This document shows, in pieces, positions 26,291 to 35,415 of a stretch of DNA of 64,000 nt. Origin of the DNA: JABCPE02 sp963516475 (GTDB taxonomy: Bacteria > Bacteroidota > Bacteroidia > Flavobacteriales > Weeksellaceae). The stretch is taken from NCBI GenBank assembly GCA_963516475.1, contig CAUQBR010000001.1:62001-126000 (forward strand), written 5' to 3'. Each line of letters starts with the position of its first letter. Within the stretch, counting starts at the first letter, position 1. The position numbers were made by a program, and so were the translations under genes. The notes below the pieces were generated by a model. It was not told where the DNA came from. It saw only the letters and a list, made by a program, of their open reading frames with translations, and did not search any database.

Positions 26291-26311
26291 ATTAAAAAAG
26301 TGATAGGATTT

Positions 26312-26340
26312 TTGTGGTAGAAAAAAAAAGTTTATATTTG
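26312..26340 (+). promoter_or_regulatory. Promoter of rplU-rpmA
   Basis: TTG (26312-26314), 18 bp, then TATATTTG (26333-26340). The leader is about 27 nt. Confidence 0.7.
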
Positions 26341-26372
26341 CAAACTAATTTTAAAATTAAATACTTATAACA

Positions 26373-26930
26373 ATGTTTGCAATCGTAGAGATAGCGGGGC
26401 TTCAATACAAAATAGAGCAAGACCAAAAGTTATTTGTAAACCGTTTAGCAGGAGATAAAGGAGCAAAAGTTTCTTTTGACAAAGTTCTTTTGACTTCTAA
26501 CGGAACAGTAACAGTAGGCGCCCCAGCTGTAAAAGGAATCGCTGTAGAAGCAGAGATTTTGGATCATGTCCAAGCTGATAAAGTAATCGTTTTCAAAAAG
26601 AAAAGAAGAAAAGGTTACAAAGTAAAAAATGGTCACAGACAACAGTTGACTCAGATTCAGATTACTTCTATCACTGGTTTTTCAGGAGGAGCTAAGAAGA
26701 GTACAAAGGAAACTGCTAAGCCAGAAGCTGTTGGTGCAGATAGAGACACTGTAGATTTCAGCGAAGACCACGAACTTAACTACAAATTGAAAAAGTTCAA
26801 CCTTTCTCAGTCTAAAGAAAATAGAGAAACTCTAGTATCTCTTGCAGAAGGAAAAGCAACTCTTCCTCATGCAGAAGTAGATGCTTTGATTGAGAAAAAC
26901 ATCACTAAATTTAAAGAATTAAAAAAGTAA
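26373..26930 (+). CDS. rplU: 50S ribosomal protein L21 with C-terminal extension
   Basis: 185 aa. Residues 1-103 are a normal L21 (MFAIVEIAGLQYKI start, VFKKKRRKGYKVKNGHRQ rRNA-binding block, ITSITG end). Residues 104-185 are an extra Lys/Ala linker and a predicted helical domain (ELNYKLKKFNLSQ to the end) not found in the roughly 103-residue L21 of E. coli. L21 binds 23S rRNA near L20. It is co-transcribed with rpmA 26 bp downstream, the conserved order. Confidence 0.96.
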   Translation: MFAIVEIAGLQYKIEQDQKLFVNRLAGDKGAKVSFDKVLLTSNGTVTVGAPAVKGIAVEAEILDHVQADKVIVFKKKRRKGYKVKNGHRQQLTQIQITSITGFSGGAKKSTKETAKPEAVGADRDTVDFSEDHELNYKLKKFNLSQSKENRETLVSLAEGKATLPHAEVDALIEKNITKFKELKK

Positions 26931-26956
26931 TAAACCCTTAAAAACCATAAAATAAA

Positions 26957-27214
26957 ATGGCACACAAGAAAGGAGTTGGTAGTTCCAAAAACGGTAGAGA
27001 GTCTCACTCTAAAAGATTAGGCGTGAAGATTTTTGGTGGTCAGGAAGCTATTGCTGGGAACATCATCGTAAGACAAAGAGGTACTCAGCACCATCCAGGT
27101 GAAAATGTAGGAATGGGTAAAGACCATACATTATTTGCCCTTGTAGATGGTAAAGTAGTTTTCACTAAAAAGAGAGATAACAGATCTTTCGTATCTGTAG
27201 AACCAAATGCTTAA
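26957..27214 (+). CDS. rpmA: 50S ribosomal protein L27
   Basis: 85 aa. Starts MAHKKGVGSSKNGRES, the conserved L27 N-terminus that reaches the peptidyl transferase centre. No N-terminal extension needing protease processing (as in Firmicutes) is present. It follows rplU in the same operon and ends at a terminator. Confidence 0.97.
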   Translation: MAHKKGVGSSKNGRESHSKRLGVKIFGGQEAIAGNIIVRQRGTQHHPGENVGMGKDHTLFALVDGKVVFTKKRDNRSFVSVEPNA

Positions 27215-27234
27215 AAAAGCATTGATAAAAATCC

Positions 27235-27265
27235 AAAAAGCCTTAGTTTCCACTGAGGCTTTTTT
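27235..27265 (+). terminator. Terminator after rplU-rpmA
   Basis: AAAAAGCCTTAGT pairs with ACTGAGGCTTTTT around TTCC, with one wobble, ending in a T run. Confidence 0.85.
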
Positions 27266-27289
27266 ATATCAATATAAATCAATTTTATT

Positions 27290-28489
27290 ATGAATAACAA
27301 TATTTTACTGAATATAGCTAGTGAATTCGGGACACCTTTATATGTATATGATGCTGAATCAATTAAAAATCAGTACCAAAATTTGACTTCAGCTTTTCCC
27401 GAAAAAACAAAATTTTTCTACGCTTGTAAAGCATTGACTAATATCAACATATTAAAATATGTAAATCAACTAGGCGCAAACCTTGACTGTGTCTCTATCA
27501 ACGAAGTCAAACTGGGACTAAAGGCAGGTTTTTCTCCTGAGAAAATCTTATTCACGCCTAACTGCGTAGACCTCACCGAGATAGAGGAAGCTATGAAATT
27601 GGGAGTTCATATCAACATTGACAATATCTCCATTTTAGAACAGTTTGGGAATAAATACAGCGATTCCTACCCTATCTTTATCAGAATAAATCCTCACATA
27701 TACGCAGGAGGAAACCACAAAATATCTACGGGACATATTGACTCTAAATTTGGAATTTCTATCCATCAGCTTCGCCATATAGAAAGATTAGTGAAATCCA
27801 CAAAACTGAATATTGAAGGACTGCATATGCACACAGGGAGCGAAATCCGAGACCCAGATGTATTCCTACAAGGAATGGAAATCATGTTCGAATTAGTGGA
27901 ACATTTTCCTAATTTGAAATACATTGACATGGGCAGCGGTTTTAAAATTTCTTACCACTCAGATGATATGGAAACAGACATCGCTTTACTTGGTAAAAAA
28001 GTGGAAGATGCTTTCCTTAACTTCTGTAAAGAAAACAATAAAGAGCTGGAACTTTGGTTCGAGCCAGGGAAATATTTAGTTGGAAAATCTGGACATTTCT
28101 TGGTAAATGCCAATGTTATTAAACAAACCACTGCTACGGTTTTCGTGGGAGTAAATTCTGGATTTAATCACCTCATCAGACCTATGTTTTATGATTCCTA
28201 CCATATCATAGAAAACCTGTCTAACCCTACAGGAACAGAGAGAATCTATACTGTGGTAGGAAATATCTGTGAGACAGACACTTTTGCTTGGGATAGAAAA
28301 CTAAATGAAGTCCGCGAAGGAGATATTCTGGTTTTCAGAAATGCAGGTGCGTATGGTTTTGAGATGAGTTCTAACTTTAATTCTAGACTAAAACCAGCCG
28401 AGGTTCTTTGGCTAAATGACAAAGCACACCTCATCAGAAAAAGAGAAGTTTTTGAAGATTTATTAAAAAATCAAATAGAAGTTCTGTAA
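27290..28489 (+). CDS. lysA: Diaminopimelate decarboxylase
   Basis: 399 aa. PLP enzyme that makes L-lysine from meso-diaminopimelate. PLP lysine is in FFYACKALTN (about residue 46); HMHTGSEI and the GSGF glycine loop bind the phosphate; the C-terminal CETDTFAWDR block carries the catalytic Cys. Fold type III (alanine racemase-like barrel). It stands alone just after the rpmA terminator; no other lysine gene is nearby. Confidence 0.96.
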   Translation: MNNNILLNIASEFGTPLYVYDAESIKNQYQNLTSAFPEKTKFFYACKALTNINILKYVNQLGANLDCVSINEVKLGLKAGFSPEKILFTPNCVDLTEIEEAMKLGVHINIDNISILEQFGNKYSDSYPIFIRINPHIYAGGNHKISTGHIDSKFGISIHQLRHIERLVKSTKLNIEGLHMHTGSEIRDPDVFLQGMEIMFELVEHFPNLKYIDMGSGFKISYHSDDMETDIALLGKKVEDAFLNFCKENNKELELWFEPGKYLVGKSGHFLVNANVIKQTTATVFVGVNSGFNHLIRPMFYDSYHIIENLSNPTGTERIYTVVGNICETDTFAWDRKLNEVREGDILVFRNAGAYGFEMSSNFNSRLKPAEVLWLNDKAHLIRKREVFEDLLKNQIEVL

Positions 28490-28573
28490 GTGAAATATTT
28501 TGGGGAATAGAAAATTTTCTACTTAAATCTGTCAATTTGGCAGAAATTTTATATCTTCGTAAAAAATTAGAAT

Positions 28574-30007
28574 GTGGAAAAAAAATACATAGATGAAACA
28601 CGCCAAGGTGAAGCCTACGCAATCGCAGACCTTGAAGGAAATACTAAAAAACTTTTTTTGGAAAGTTATGGCTGTCAGATGAATTTTTCTGACTCCGAAA
28701 TTGTAGCTTCCATCTTACAAAAAAACGGCTACAATACTACTACGGTTTTGGAGGAAGCGGACTTGATTTTACTTAATACCTGCTCAGTTCGGGAAAAAGC
28801 AGAGCAGACCGTAAGAATGCGACTTTCACAATTCAAAACGCTAAAGAAAACAAAGCCAAGTCTCACTGTAGGTGTTTTAGGATGTATGGCGGAGCGATTG
28901 AAAACCAAACTTTTAGAAGAAGAACATTTGGTGGATTTGGTCGTAGGGCCAGATGCCTACCGAGACCTACCTAACCTTTTGAAAGAAACTTCGGAAGGGC
29001 GTGATGCCATCAATGTGATGCTTTCCAAAGAAGAGACTTATGCCGACATCAGTCCTGTGCGTCTGAGCGGAAATGGCGTAACTGCTTTCGTGACGATTAC
29101 CCGTGGATGTGACAATATGTGCACTTTCTGCATCGTGCCTTTCACTCGTGGAAGGGAAAGAAGCCGAGACCCTCATTCTATTATCAACGAATGCAAAGAG
29201 CTTTGGGAAAATGGTTATAAGGAAATCACACTCCTTGGGCAGAATGTAGATTCCTACCTTTGGTATGGTGGCGGTGCAAAAAAAGATTTTGACAAAGCTT
29301 CCGAGATGCAAAAGGCAACTGCTCTACATTTCGCACAGCTGCTGGAAATGGTAGCTCAGGCCGTTCCTGAGATGAGAATTCGTTTTGCGACTTCCAATCC
29401 GCAGGATATGAGTCTGGATGTCTTCCGTATGATGGCAAAATATGACAACATTTGTAAATATGTGCATTTACCAGTACAAAGCGGGAGCGATAACATGCTG
29501 AAAGCCATGAACCGCCAGCACACCCGCCAAGAATATTTAGATCTAATAAAAGAAGCGAAAAAAATTGTTCCAGATATTGCCTTTTCACAGGATATTATGG
29601 TCGGTTTCTGCGGAGAAACAGAGCAGGACCACCAAGATACGCTTTCCCTAATGAGAGAAGTGGAATACGACTACGGCTATATGTTCGCCTATTCAGAAAG
29701 ACCGGGAACACCTGCACACAAGAAGATGAAGGACGATGTACCAGCCGATGTAAAACAACGCAGACTCTCCGAGGTGATTGCCTTGCAGGGCGAACTTTCC
29801 ATCATGAGAATGAAAGGATATGTAGGCAAAAACCACGAAGTGCTGATAGAGGGAATTTCCAAAAAAGACCCTAACCAATGGAGAGGCCGAAACTCCCAAA
29901 ATGTAGTAGTCGTTTTTGACAAACAAGATGGCCAAAAGATAGGCGATACGGTCTCTGTATATGCCTATGACAACACACAGGGAACGCTCATTGGAAGGGT
30001 GATTTAA
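28574..30007 (+). CDS. miaB: tRNA-2-methylthio-N6-dimethylallyladenosine synthase
   Basis: 477 aa. Radical-SAM methylthiotransferase acting on i6A37 of tRNAs. An N-terminal UPF0004 domain with cluster cysteines (SYGCQMN, NTCSVREKA, LGCMAER) precedes the radical SAM motif CDNMCTFC and a C-terminal TRAM domain. The start is a GTG at 28574; an ATG two bases earlier is in another frame and stops quickly. It is followed 32 bp later by the sigma-54 regulator gene, an arrangement common in Flavobacteriia. Confidence 0.96.
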   Translation: MEKKYIDETRQGEAYAIADLEGNTKKLFLESYGCQMNFSDSEIVASILQKNGYNTTTVLEEADLILLNTCSVREKAEQTVRMRLSQFKTLKKTKPSLTVGVLGCMAERLKTKLLEEEHLVDLVVGPDAYRDLPNLLKETSEGRDAINVMLSKEETYADISPVRLSGNGVTAFVTITRGCDNMCTFCIVPFTRGRERSRDPHSIINECKELWENGYKEITLLGQNVDSYLWYGGGAKKDFDKASEMQKATALHFAQLLEMVAQAVPEMRIRFATSNPQDMSLDVFRMMAKYDNICKYVHLPVQSGSDNMLKAMNRQHTRQEYLDLIKEAKKIVPDIAFSQDIMVGFCGETEQDHQDTLSLMREVEYDYGYMFAYSERPGTPAHKKMKDDVPADVKQRRLSEVIALQGELSIMRMKGYVGKNHEVLIEGISKKDPNQWRGRNSQNVVVVFDKQDGQKIGDTVSVYAYDNTQGTLIGRVI

Positions 30008-30039
30008 TTCAAAATATTAAAGTTAATTTAACTTCAAAA

Positions 30040-31320
30040 ATGTCTGACTTACAAAACATAAAAAACCGCTTCGGTATTATCGGAAATTATCCCGCGCTAA
30101 ACAGAGCGCTGGAAAAAGCGATACAGGTAGCCCCTACGGATATTTCGGTTTTGGTCATCGGAGAAAGTGGTACAGGAAAGGAATTTATCCCAAAAATCAT
30201 CCACTCCGAATCCAAACGCAAACACCAGCCCTACATCGTGGTAAACTGCGGTGCTATCCCAGAGGGAACGATAGATTCGGAGCTTTTCGGGCATGAGAAA
30301 GGCGCTTTTACGGGAGCAACCAGCACGAGGAAAGGTTATTTCGAGGTGGCAGACGGCGGTACTATTTTTTTGGATGAGGTGGGCGAGCTTCCTTTGCAGA
30401 CGCAGGTTCGTTTGCTCCGTGTTTTGGAAAGTGGAGAGTTTATGAAAGTTGGTTCCTCACAAATCCAAAAAACCAATGTAAGAATAGTAGCAGCAACGAA
30501 TGTAAATATGATGAATGCCATTCAGGAAGGGAAATTCCGTGAGGATTTGTATTACAGACTAAATACCGTTCAGGTGGATATGCCGCCACTCCGCGAGAGA
30601 AAAGGCGATATTCATTTATTATTTAGAAAATTTGCCATTGACTTTGCTGAAAAATATAGAATGCCTGAACTAATCCTCACAGAAGATGCAGTGCGGTATT
30701 TGGAAAGCTATTCATTCCCTGGGAATGTCCGCCAGCTGAGAAATTTGGTGGAGCAGATGACTGTGGTGGAACAGAGCAGAACCATCAACGCGGAAAGACT
30801 CGCTGAATATATCCCTGCGGACAACAGACTTCCTGCAGTTTCTAATCATTCTAAATCAAATAATAATTCTGATTTTAGTTCGGAAAGGGAAATCATGTAT
30901 AAAATTCTCTTTGATATGAAAAATGATATCAATGATTTGAAATCTTTGACTTCGGAACTTATCAAAAACCGAGGAACAGGAGAATTTTCTATGCATGAAC
31001 AGAATCTAATTAATAGAATTTATACGCCAGATGTATCATCGGCAAACCCTAGTTCACTCCTTTATTTCGAAACACCGCCGGCAGAAATACAAAATCCAAC
31101 CATCATCACAAGATCTGATATGGAAAATTATAACAATATAGAGGACATAGAATTAGAAGAAGCTCAGCCAGAATCTTTATCTTTGCAGAATAATGAGCGA
31201 GACCTCATCATAAAAGCTTTGGAAAAACACAACGGGAGAAGAAACAAGGCGGCAGATGAACTCGGCATTTCGCAGAGAACGCTTTATAGAAAGATAAAAC
31301 AATATAATTTGGAAGACTGA
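30040..31320 (+). CDS. Sigma-54-dependent transcriptional regulator without receiver domain
   Basis: 426 aa. The AAA+ domain begins almost at once: Walker A GESGTGKE (41-48), GAFTGA (88-93, the sigma-54 contact loop), Walker B F-L-D-E-V-G, and the R-finger region. A linker of about 100 residues (260-370) is low in motifs. The C-terminus is a Fis-type helix-turn-helix (NKAADELGISQRTLYRKI). There is no N-terminal receiver or sensor domain, so control must come from its level or a partner. Its TGA overlaps the lptE ATG by one base (TGATG), which indicates translational coupling. Confidence 0.94.
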   Translation: MSDLQNIKNRFGIIGNYPALNRALEKAIQVAPTDISVLVIGESGTGKEFIPKIIHSESKRKHQPYIVVNCGAIPEGTIDSELFGHEKGAFTGATSTRKGYFEVADGGTIFLDEVGELPLQTQVRLLRVLESGEFMKVGSSQIQKTNVRIVAATNVNMMNAIQEGKFREDLYYRLNTVQVDMPPLRERKGDIHLLFRKFAIDFAEKYRMPELILTEDAVRYLESYSFPGNVRQLRNLVEQMTVVEQSRTINAERLAEYIPADNRLPAVSNHSKSNNNSDFSSEREIMYKILFDMKNDINDLKSLTSELIKNRGTGEFSMHEQNLINRIYTPDVSSANPSSLLYFETPPAEIQNPTIITRSDMENYNNIEDIELEEAQPESLSLQNNERDLIIKALEKHNGRRNKAADELGISQRTLYRKIKQYNLED

Positions 31321-31850
31321 TGGGGAATTTTTTAACTAAAATAAAACTAAAAATCGTCCTGATGACAGCTGCCATGGGAATAGCCCTTTCCTCGTGCTAC
31401 AGCTTCACAGGGTCTTCGCTCAGTCCTGAGACGAAAACGATTTTAATCAAAAATTTTCCGAACAATGCCGCTTTGATCAATTCTGATTTGAGCCAAGATT
31501 TCACGATGGCATTACAAAATATGTTTTTGCAGAGAACCTCCCTCAAAGGGACTTCTGAAAACCCTGATATCCTGATAGAAGGCTACATCTCGGATTACAG
31601 CATCACGCCGACATCTATTTCTTCTACTACGATAGGGACAACGGAGGCTGCACAAAACAAACTCACAATTACTGTACATGTAAATTATGAAAATAAAATA
31701 GAGCCTGAGAAAAACTTTAATAAAACTTTTTCTGGAGAGGCTACCTTTAGTAGTGATTTGGATATCAATGCTATAGAAAGCAGCCAAGTACGAATAGTGA
31801 ATGAAAGAATTATTAACCAGATTTTTAATGAAATTGTAGCAAATTGGTAA
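31320..31850 (+). CDS. lptE: LptE family LPS-assembly lipoprotein
   Basis: 176 aa. A Lys-rich N-terminus, hydrophobic core and lipobox LSSC precede Y-S-F-T-G-S-S-L, the usual LptE opening in Bacteroidota. The central part has the alpha/beta pattern with KTILIKNFPNNA and a later YISDYSIT strand. LptE plugs the LptD barrel and helps put LPS into the outer leaflet. It overlaps the upstream gene by one base and the downstream gene by one base (TAATG), so the four genes from miaB form one transcript. Confidence 0.9.
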   Translation: MGNFLTKIKLKIVLMTAAMGIALSSCYSFTGSSLSPETKTILIKNFPNNAALINSDLSQDFTMALQNMFLQRTSLKGTSENPDILIEGYISDYSITPTSISSTTIGTTEAAQNKLTITVHVNYENKIEPEKNFNKTFSGEATFSSDLDINAIESSQVRIVNERIINQIFNEIVANW

Positions 31851-33676
31851 TGGAAACAAGAATAATAGACCTTATAAAAAACCCTGAAACTCTTAGGGTA
31901 GAGGATTTAAACTTATTGGAAACAGAAATAGAAAAATTCCCTTATATGCAGAGTTTGAGGGCTATTTATCTTTTGGGAGTTCATCGTTTTTATAATGAAC
32001 ATTTCCCAAAAGAATTGGCAAAAACAGCTGCTTATACCACAGACAAGAGAATTTTGTACAATTTGATTAACAAAACCAATGAAAACAGGGCTGCAGCCTT
32101 AGTAGAAAAGGCGTTTCCTTTCAAAACAGAGCTCACTACAAAAGCTCCTGAAATTCAAGAGACTAAAGTAGTAGAAACTCCTATTACTGCTGAAGAGGAA
32201 GTTGTGGAAAGCACTGAATTGGCTGTTGAAACACAATCCTCTGAAATCAGCGAACCAGTTTCTTTTGTAGAAGAAAATACAAACGAGGAACAACAATCAG
32301 CAAATACTGAAACTCCTTCTATACCAGATGTTTCGCCTGTAGAAAAACCTCAATATAGCACCTCTTCTCAAGAAAAAAGCGAGTATGAACAGAAGAAACT
32401 AGCCATCGATGAATACATCGCCGCTGAAATGGCAAAACTAAAATCTGGAGCAGCTACAGAGGAGCCTTCTATCGCTGAAAAAGAAGAAAATATTGAAACA
32501 GCCGAAACTATTAGCGAAACAGAAAAAGAAGAAATTGCAGTTGAAGAGATTAAAGCAGAGGAGATCTCGCCAATAGTAGTAGAGGAAAAAGAGGTTGAGA
32601 TTGAATCTATTGTTGTTGAAACTGAAGAAGAGAGATTTTCTCCAGAAGAATTGGCTAGTCCAAGTACATTTAACCTGAAAAAACCTAAAGAAACAACGAT
32701 TGATTTCTATAACAAAAAACAAACTGGATATGTAGAGGAAACTTCTTCAGCAAAACCTGTTGAAGAAGACAAGGTAAAAGAAACGACTGTTGATTTTTAT
32801 ACTAAAAAACAAGCAGAACCAGTAGAGGAAGCTCCTGCACAAAAAGAAGATTTTTATTCAGCTAAAGCAACTTCAGAAAATTCAACTGAAAACGAAACAA
32901 AAGAAACAACCATTGATTTTTATGCTAGAAAACAAACTGGTTTCGTAGAGAAAACTCCTGCGCCAAAAGAAAACATTTACTCTTCGGAAGAAACAATTTC
33001 TGAAAGCTCAACTGAAAACGAAGCAAGAGGAACAAACATTGATTTTTATGCTTCTAAAAAGCCTGTTTCTGATACACAAGAAGAGCAAAAATCAGTTTAT
33101 TCTCCTGTGGATATTTATCAAAAACCTATTGAAACAAAAAACACTGAAAAGGATGAGCCAGTGGAAGTTTATAAAAACCCTGTAGATTTCTATTCTTCTC
33201 AGAATAAACCTGTTCAAGAAGAGGAAAATATTTCTGCAACAGAAGATGTAACAGATAGCGAAAAAACTAAACCAAAAGCGGAAACAGAGCCAGTAAAAGT
33301 TACAGAAGTAGAGAAACCAGCTGCTAATAGTAATGTAACTTCGTTCATCAGTACTTGGAAAAGTTGGCTGAAAATAGACCGTTCAGAAATCGTTACTCCT
33401 TCTGAACAAGACAAAAAAGCTGCAATCATTGACAAGTTCATAGAGAACAATCCAAAAATTTCTCCGATAAAAGAAGATGTTGATTTTATTGTGAAAGAAA
33501 AGAGCAATGATATTTCCCACCTGATGACAGAAACTCTTGCTCAGCTTTATGTAGAACAAAAACTCTACACCAAAGCCATCCAAGCGTACAAAATTCTTCA
33601 AGAAAAACATCCAGAAAAAACGGAGGAATTTGAAGAAGTAATAGAGGAAATCAAAAAATCAAGAAACATCAAGTAA
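31850..33676 (+). CDS. Acidic repeat protein with helical ends (TPR-like)
   Basis: 608 aa. The first about 85 residues form a helical domain (MQSLRAIYLLGVHRFYNE). Residues 90-500 are very rich in Glu, Thr and Ser with almost no hydrophobic clusters, so probably disordered. Inside are at least five degenerate copies of a K-E-T-T-[IV]-D-F-Y module (from residue 280 on). The last about 100 residues are again helical and look like one or two TPR units (AQLYVEQKLYTKAIQAYKIL). There is no signal peptide, so it is cytoplasmic. ATG 31850 overlaps the lptE stop; an in-frame TTG at 31844 is rejected. The function is unknown; its place after lptE is conserved in relatives as far as I recall. Confidence 0.8.
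   Translation: METRIIDLIKNPETLRVEDLNLLETEIEKFPYMQSLRAIYLLGVHRFYNEHFPKELAKTAAYTTDKRILYNLINKTNENRAAALVEKAFPFKTELTTKAPEIQETKVVETPITAEEEVVESTELAVETQSSEISEPVSFVEENTNEEQQSANTETPSIPDVSPVEKPQYSTSSQEKSEYEQKKLAIDEYIAAEMAKLKSGAATEEPSIAEKEENIETAETISETEKEEIAVEEIKAEEISPIVVEEKEVEIESIVVETEEERFSPEELASPSTFNLKKPKETTIDFYNKKQTGYVEETSSAKPVEEDKVKETTVDFYTKKQAEPVEEAPAQKEDFYSAKATSENSTENETKETTIDFYARKQTGFVEKTPAPKENIYSSEETISESSTENEARGTNIDFYASKKPVSDTQEEQKSVYSPVDIYQKPIETKNTEKDEPVEVYKNPVDFYSSQNKPVQEEENISATEDVTDSEKTKPKAETEPVKVTEVEKPAANSNVTSFISTWKSWLKIDRSEIVTPSEQDKKAAIIDKFIENNPKISPIKEDVDFIVKEKSNDISHLMTETLAQLYVEQKLYTKAIQAYKILQEKHPEKTEEFEEVIEEIKKSRNIK
32681..33210 (+). repeat. Degenerate in-gene repeats coding for K-E-T-T-I-D-F-Y modules
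   Basis: Five spaced copies (near 32687, 32776, 32905, 33025 and 33175) code for TIDFYNKKQ, TVDFYTKKQ, TIDFYARKQ, NIDFYASKK and PVDFYSSQN. The spacers are Glu/Ala/Pro-rich and vary in length. Confidence 0.7.
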
Positions 33677-33680
33677 ATAA

Positions 33681-33712
33681 AAAAGCCTTCAAAATTTGAA
33701 GGCTTTTCTTTT
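33681..33712. terminator. Bidirectional terminator between the repeat protein and gdhA
   Basis: AAAAGCCTTCAAA and TTTGAAGGCTTTT form a near-perfect palindrome with T runs on both strands between convergent genes. Confidence 0.85.
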
Positions 33713-33727
33713 TTATTGAAAGAGAAA

Positions 33728-35086
33728 TTAAACTACTCCTTGTGCAAGCATAGCATCAGCAACTTTCACGAAACCTGCAATGTTTGCTCCTTTTACATAG
33801 TTTACATATCCATCTTCTTCTTTTCCGTATTTTCTACATACTTCATGGATTCCTCTCATGATCGTTTGTAGTTTTTCATCTACTTCTTCTGCAGACCAAC
33901 TTAAACGGATAGAGTTCTGTGTCATCTCCAAACCAGATGTCGCTACTCCACCAGCGTTAGATGCTTTCCCTGGAGAGAATAATAATTTATTTTCCAAGAA
34001 CAGCTCCATTGCTTCTAGTGTACAAGGCATGTTCGCAGCCTCTGTTACACACTTACATCCGTTAGCTACCAAGTTTTTAGCATCATCGATGTTAAGCTCG
34101 TTTTGAGTAGCAGCAGGGATAGCTACATCACATTTTACTTCCCAAGGGCGTTTTCCAGCGAAGAATTTAGCATTTGGATATTTTTTAACATAATCCTCAG
34201 CTCTGTTGTTTCCGCTAGCTCTTAATTCTAGCAAGAAGTCGATTTTATCTCCGCTTACTCCTTCTTCATCATATACATATCCATCAGGACCAGAGATAGT
34301 TACTACTTTACCTCCTAAATCATTTACTTTTTTAACAACTCCCCAAGCCACATTTCCAAAACCTGATACAGTCACGATTTTACCTTTGATGCTTTCTCCT
34401 TTAGTTTTAAGCATTTCTTCAGCAAAATATACAACTCCGAAACCAGTAGCTTCTGGTCTAATCAATGAACCACCGAAAGAAAGACCTTTTCCTGTCAATA
34501 CTCCTGTGAATTCATTTCTCAATCTTTTATATTGTCCGAACATGTAGCCTACTTCTCTTGCTCCTACACCAATATCACCAGCAGGTACATCCGTATCAGA
34601 ACCGATATGTTTAGTCAATTCTGTTGCGAAAGACTGGCAGAATCTCATGATTTCGTTATCTGATTTTCCACTTGGGTCAAAGTCAGAACCTCCTTTACCA
34701 CCACCCATTGGAAGTGTAGTCAAGGAATTTTTGAAAGTCTGCTCAAACGCCAAGAATTTAAGGATGCTCAAATTCACAGAAGGGTGAAAACGAATTCCTC
34801 CTTTGTATGGCCCGATAGCAGAGTTCATCTGTACTCTGTAGCCTCTGTTTACTTGGATTTGTCCTTTGTCATCTACCCAAGGAACTCTGAAAATAATCGT
34901 TCTCTCTGGCTCAGCCATTCTTTCCAAAAGCATTTTGCCTTGGTACTGTTTTTTAGTCGCGATGAAAGGAATTACCGTTGCAGCAACTTCCTTTACTGCC
35001 TGAATAAACTCAGTTTCGTTTGGGTTTTTTGCCTCAACCCCAGCAACAAATTTTTGAATTTCTTGCTCTACATTGTACTGTTCCAT
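33728..35086 (-). CDS. gdhA: Glutamate dehydrogenase, NADP-type
   Basis: 452 aa, hexameric class. Makes glutamate from 2-oxoglutarate and ammonia. Conserved blocks: GYRVQMNSAIGPYKGG, PMGGGKGGSDFDP with the catalytic Lys, and the Rossmann GFGNVAWG (NAD(P) binding). The length and the opening helix (about 55 residues) are those of the biosynthetic small GDH. A TAAATTTG box lies on the minus strand at 35127-35120, 33 bp before the ATG. Confidence 0.97.
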   Translation of the reverse strand: MEQYNVEQEIQKFVAGVEAKNPNETEFIQAVKEVAATVIPFIATKKQYQGKMLLERMAEPERTIIFRVPWVDDKGQIQVNRGYRVQMNSAIGPYKGGIRFHPSVNLSILKFLAFEQTFKNSLTTLPMGGGKGGSDFDPSGKSDNEIMRFCQSFATELTKHIGSDTDVPAGDIGVGAREVGYMFGQYKRLRNEFTGVLTGKGLSFGGSLIRPEATGFGVVYFAEEMLKTKGESIKGKIVTVSGFGNVAWGVVKKVNDLGGKVVTISGPDGYVYDEEGVSGDKIDFLLELRASGNNRAEDYVKKYPNAKFFAGKRPWEVKCDVAIPAATQNELNIDDAKNLVANGCKCVTEAANMPCTLEAMELFLENKLLFSPGKASNAGGVATSGLEMTQNSIRLSWSAEEVDEKLQTIMRGIHEVCRKYGKEEDGYVNYVKGANIAGFVKVADAMLAQGVV

Positions 35087-35170
35087 AATAATATGATGTA
35101 AAATAATTTATATATTGAGCAAATTTAAGGCTTTTTTTGCCTTAAACCTAATAATATTCACCTAAAAAAA

Positions 35171-35404
35171 TCATTCTATATTTACCACACTTTCTATACT
35201 TGGGACATGCTGTTTTACAGTGGTTTCCACACCTAATTTTATAGTAGAATTACTGATATGGCAGCCAGAACAATTCCCTAAAAGCCTGACATACACCTTG
35301 TTATCTTTTATTTCTACTAATTCTATATCACCGCCATCATTATTTAAAAATGGTCTGATGCTTTCTAATGCTTTTTCTACTTTCGTCTCTATGCTTTCTT
35401 CCAT
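35171..35404 (-). CDS. NifU C-terminal domain protein (Fe-S carrier)
   Basis: 77 aa, just the NifU C-terminal (Nfu) domain. It has the NDGGDIELVEI start and the cluster-binding CSGCH motif. It passes Fe-S clusters to target proteins. Located 11 bp after the Mrp-type ATPase gene on the same strand, so the two act together in cluster delivery. Confidence 0.94.
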   Translation of the reverse strand: MEESIETKVEKALESIRPFLNNDGGDIELVEIKDNKVYVRLLGNCSGCHISNSTIKLGVETTVKQHVPSIESVVNIE

Positions 35405-35415
35405 GAGGATTTTAC

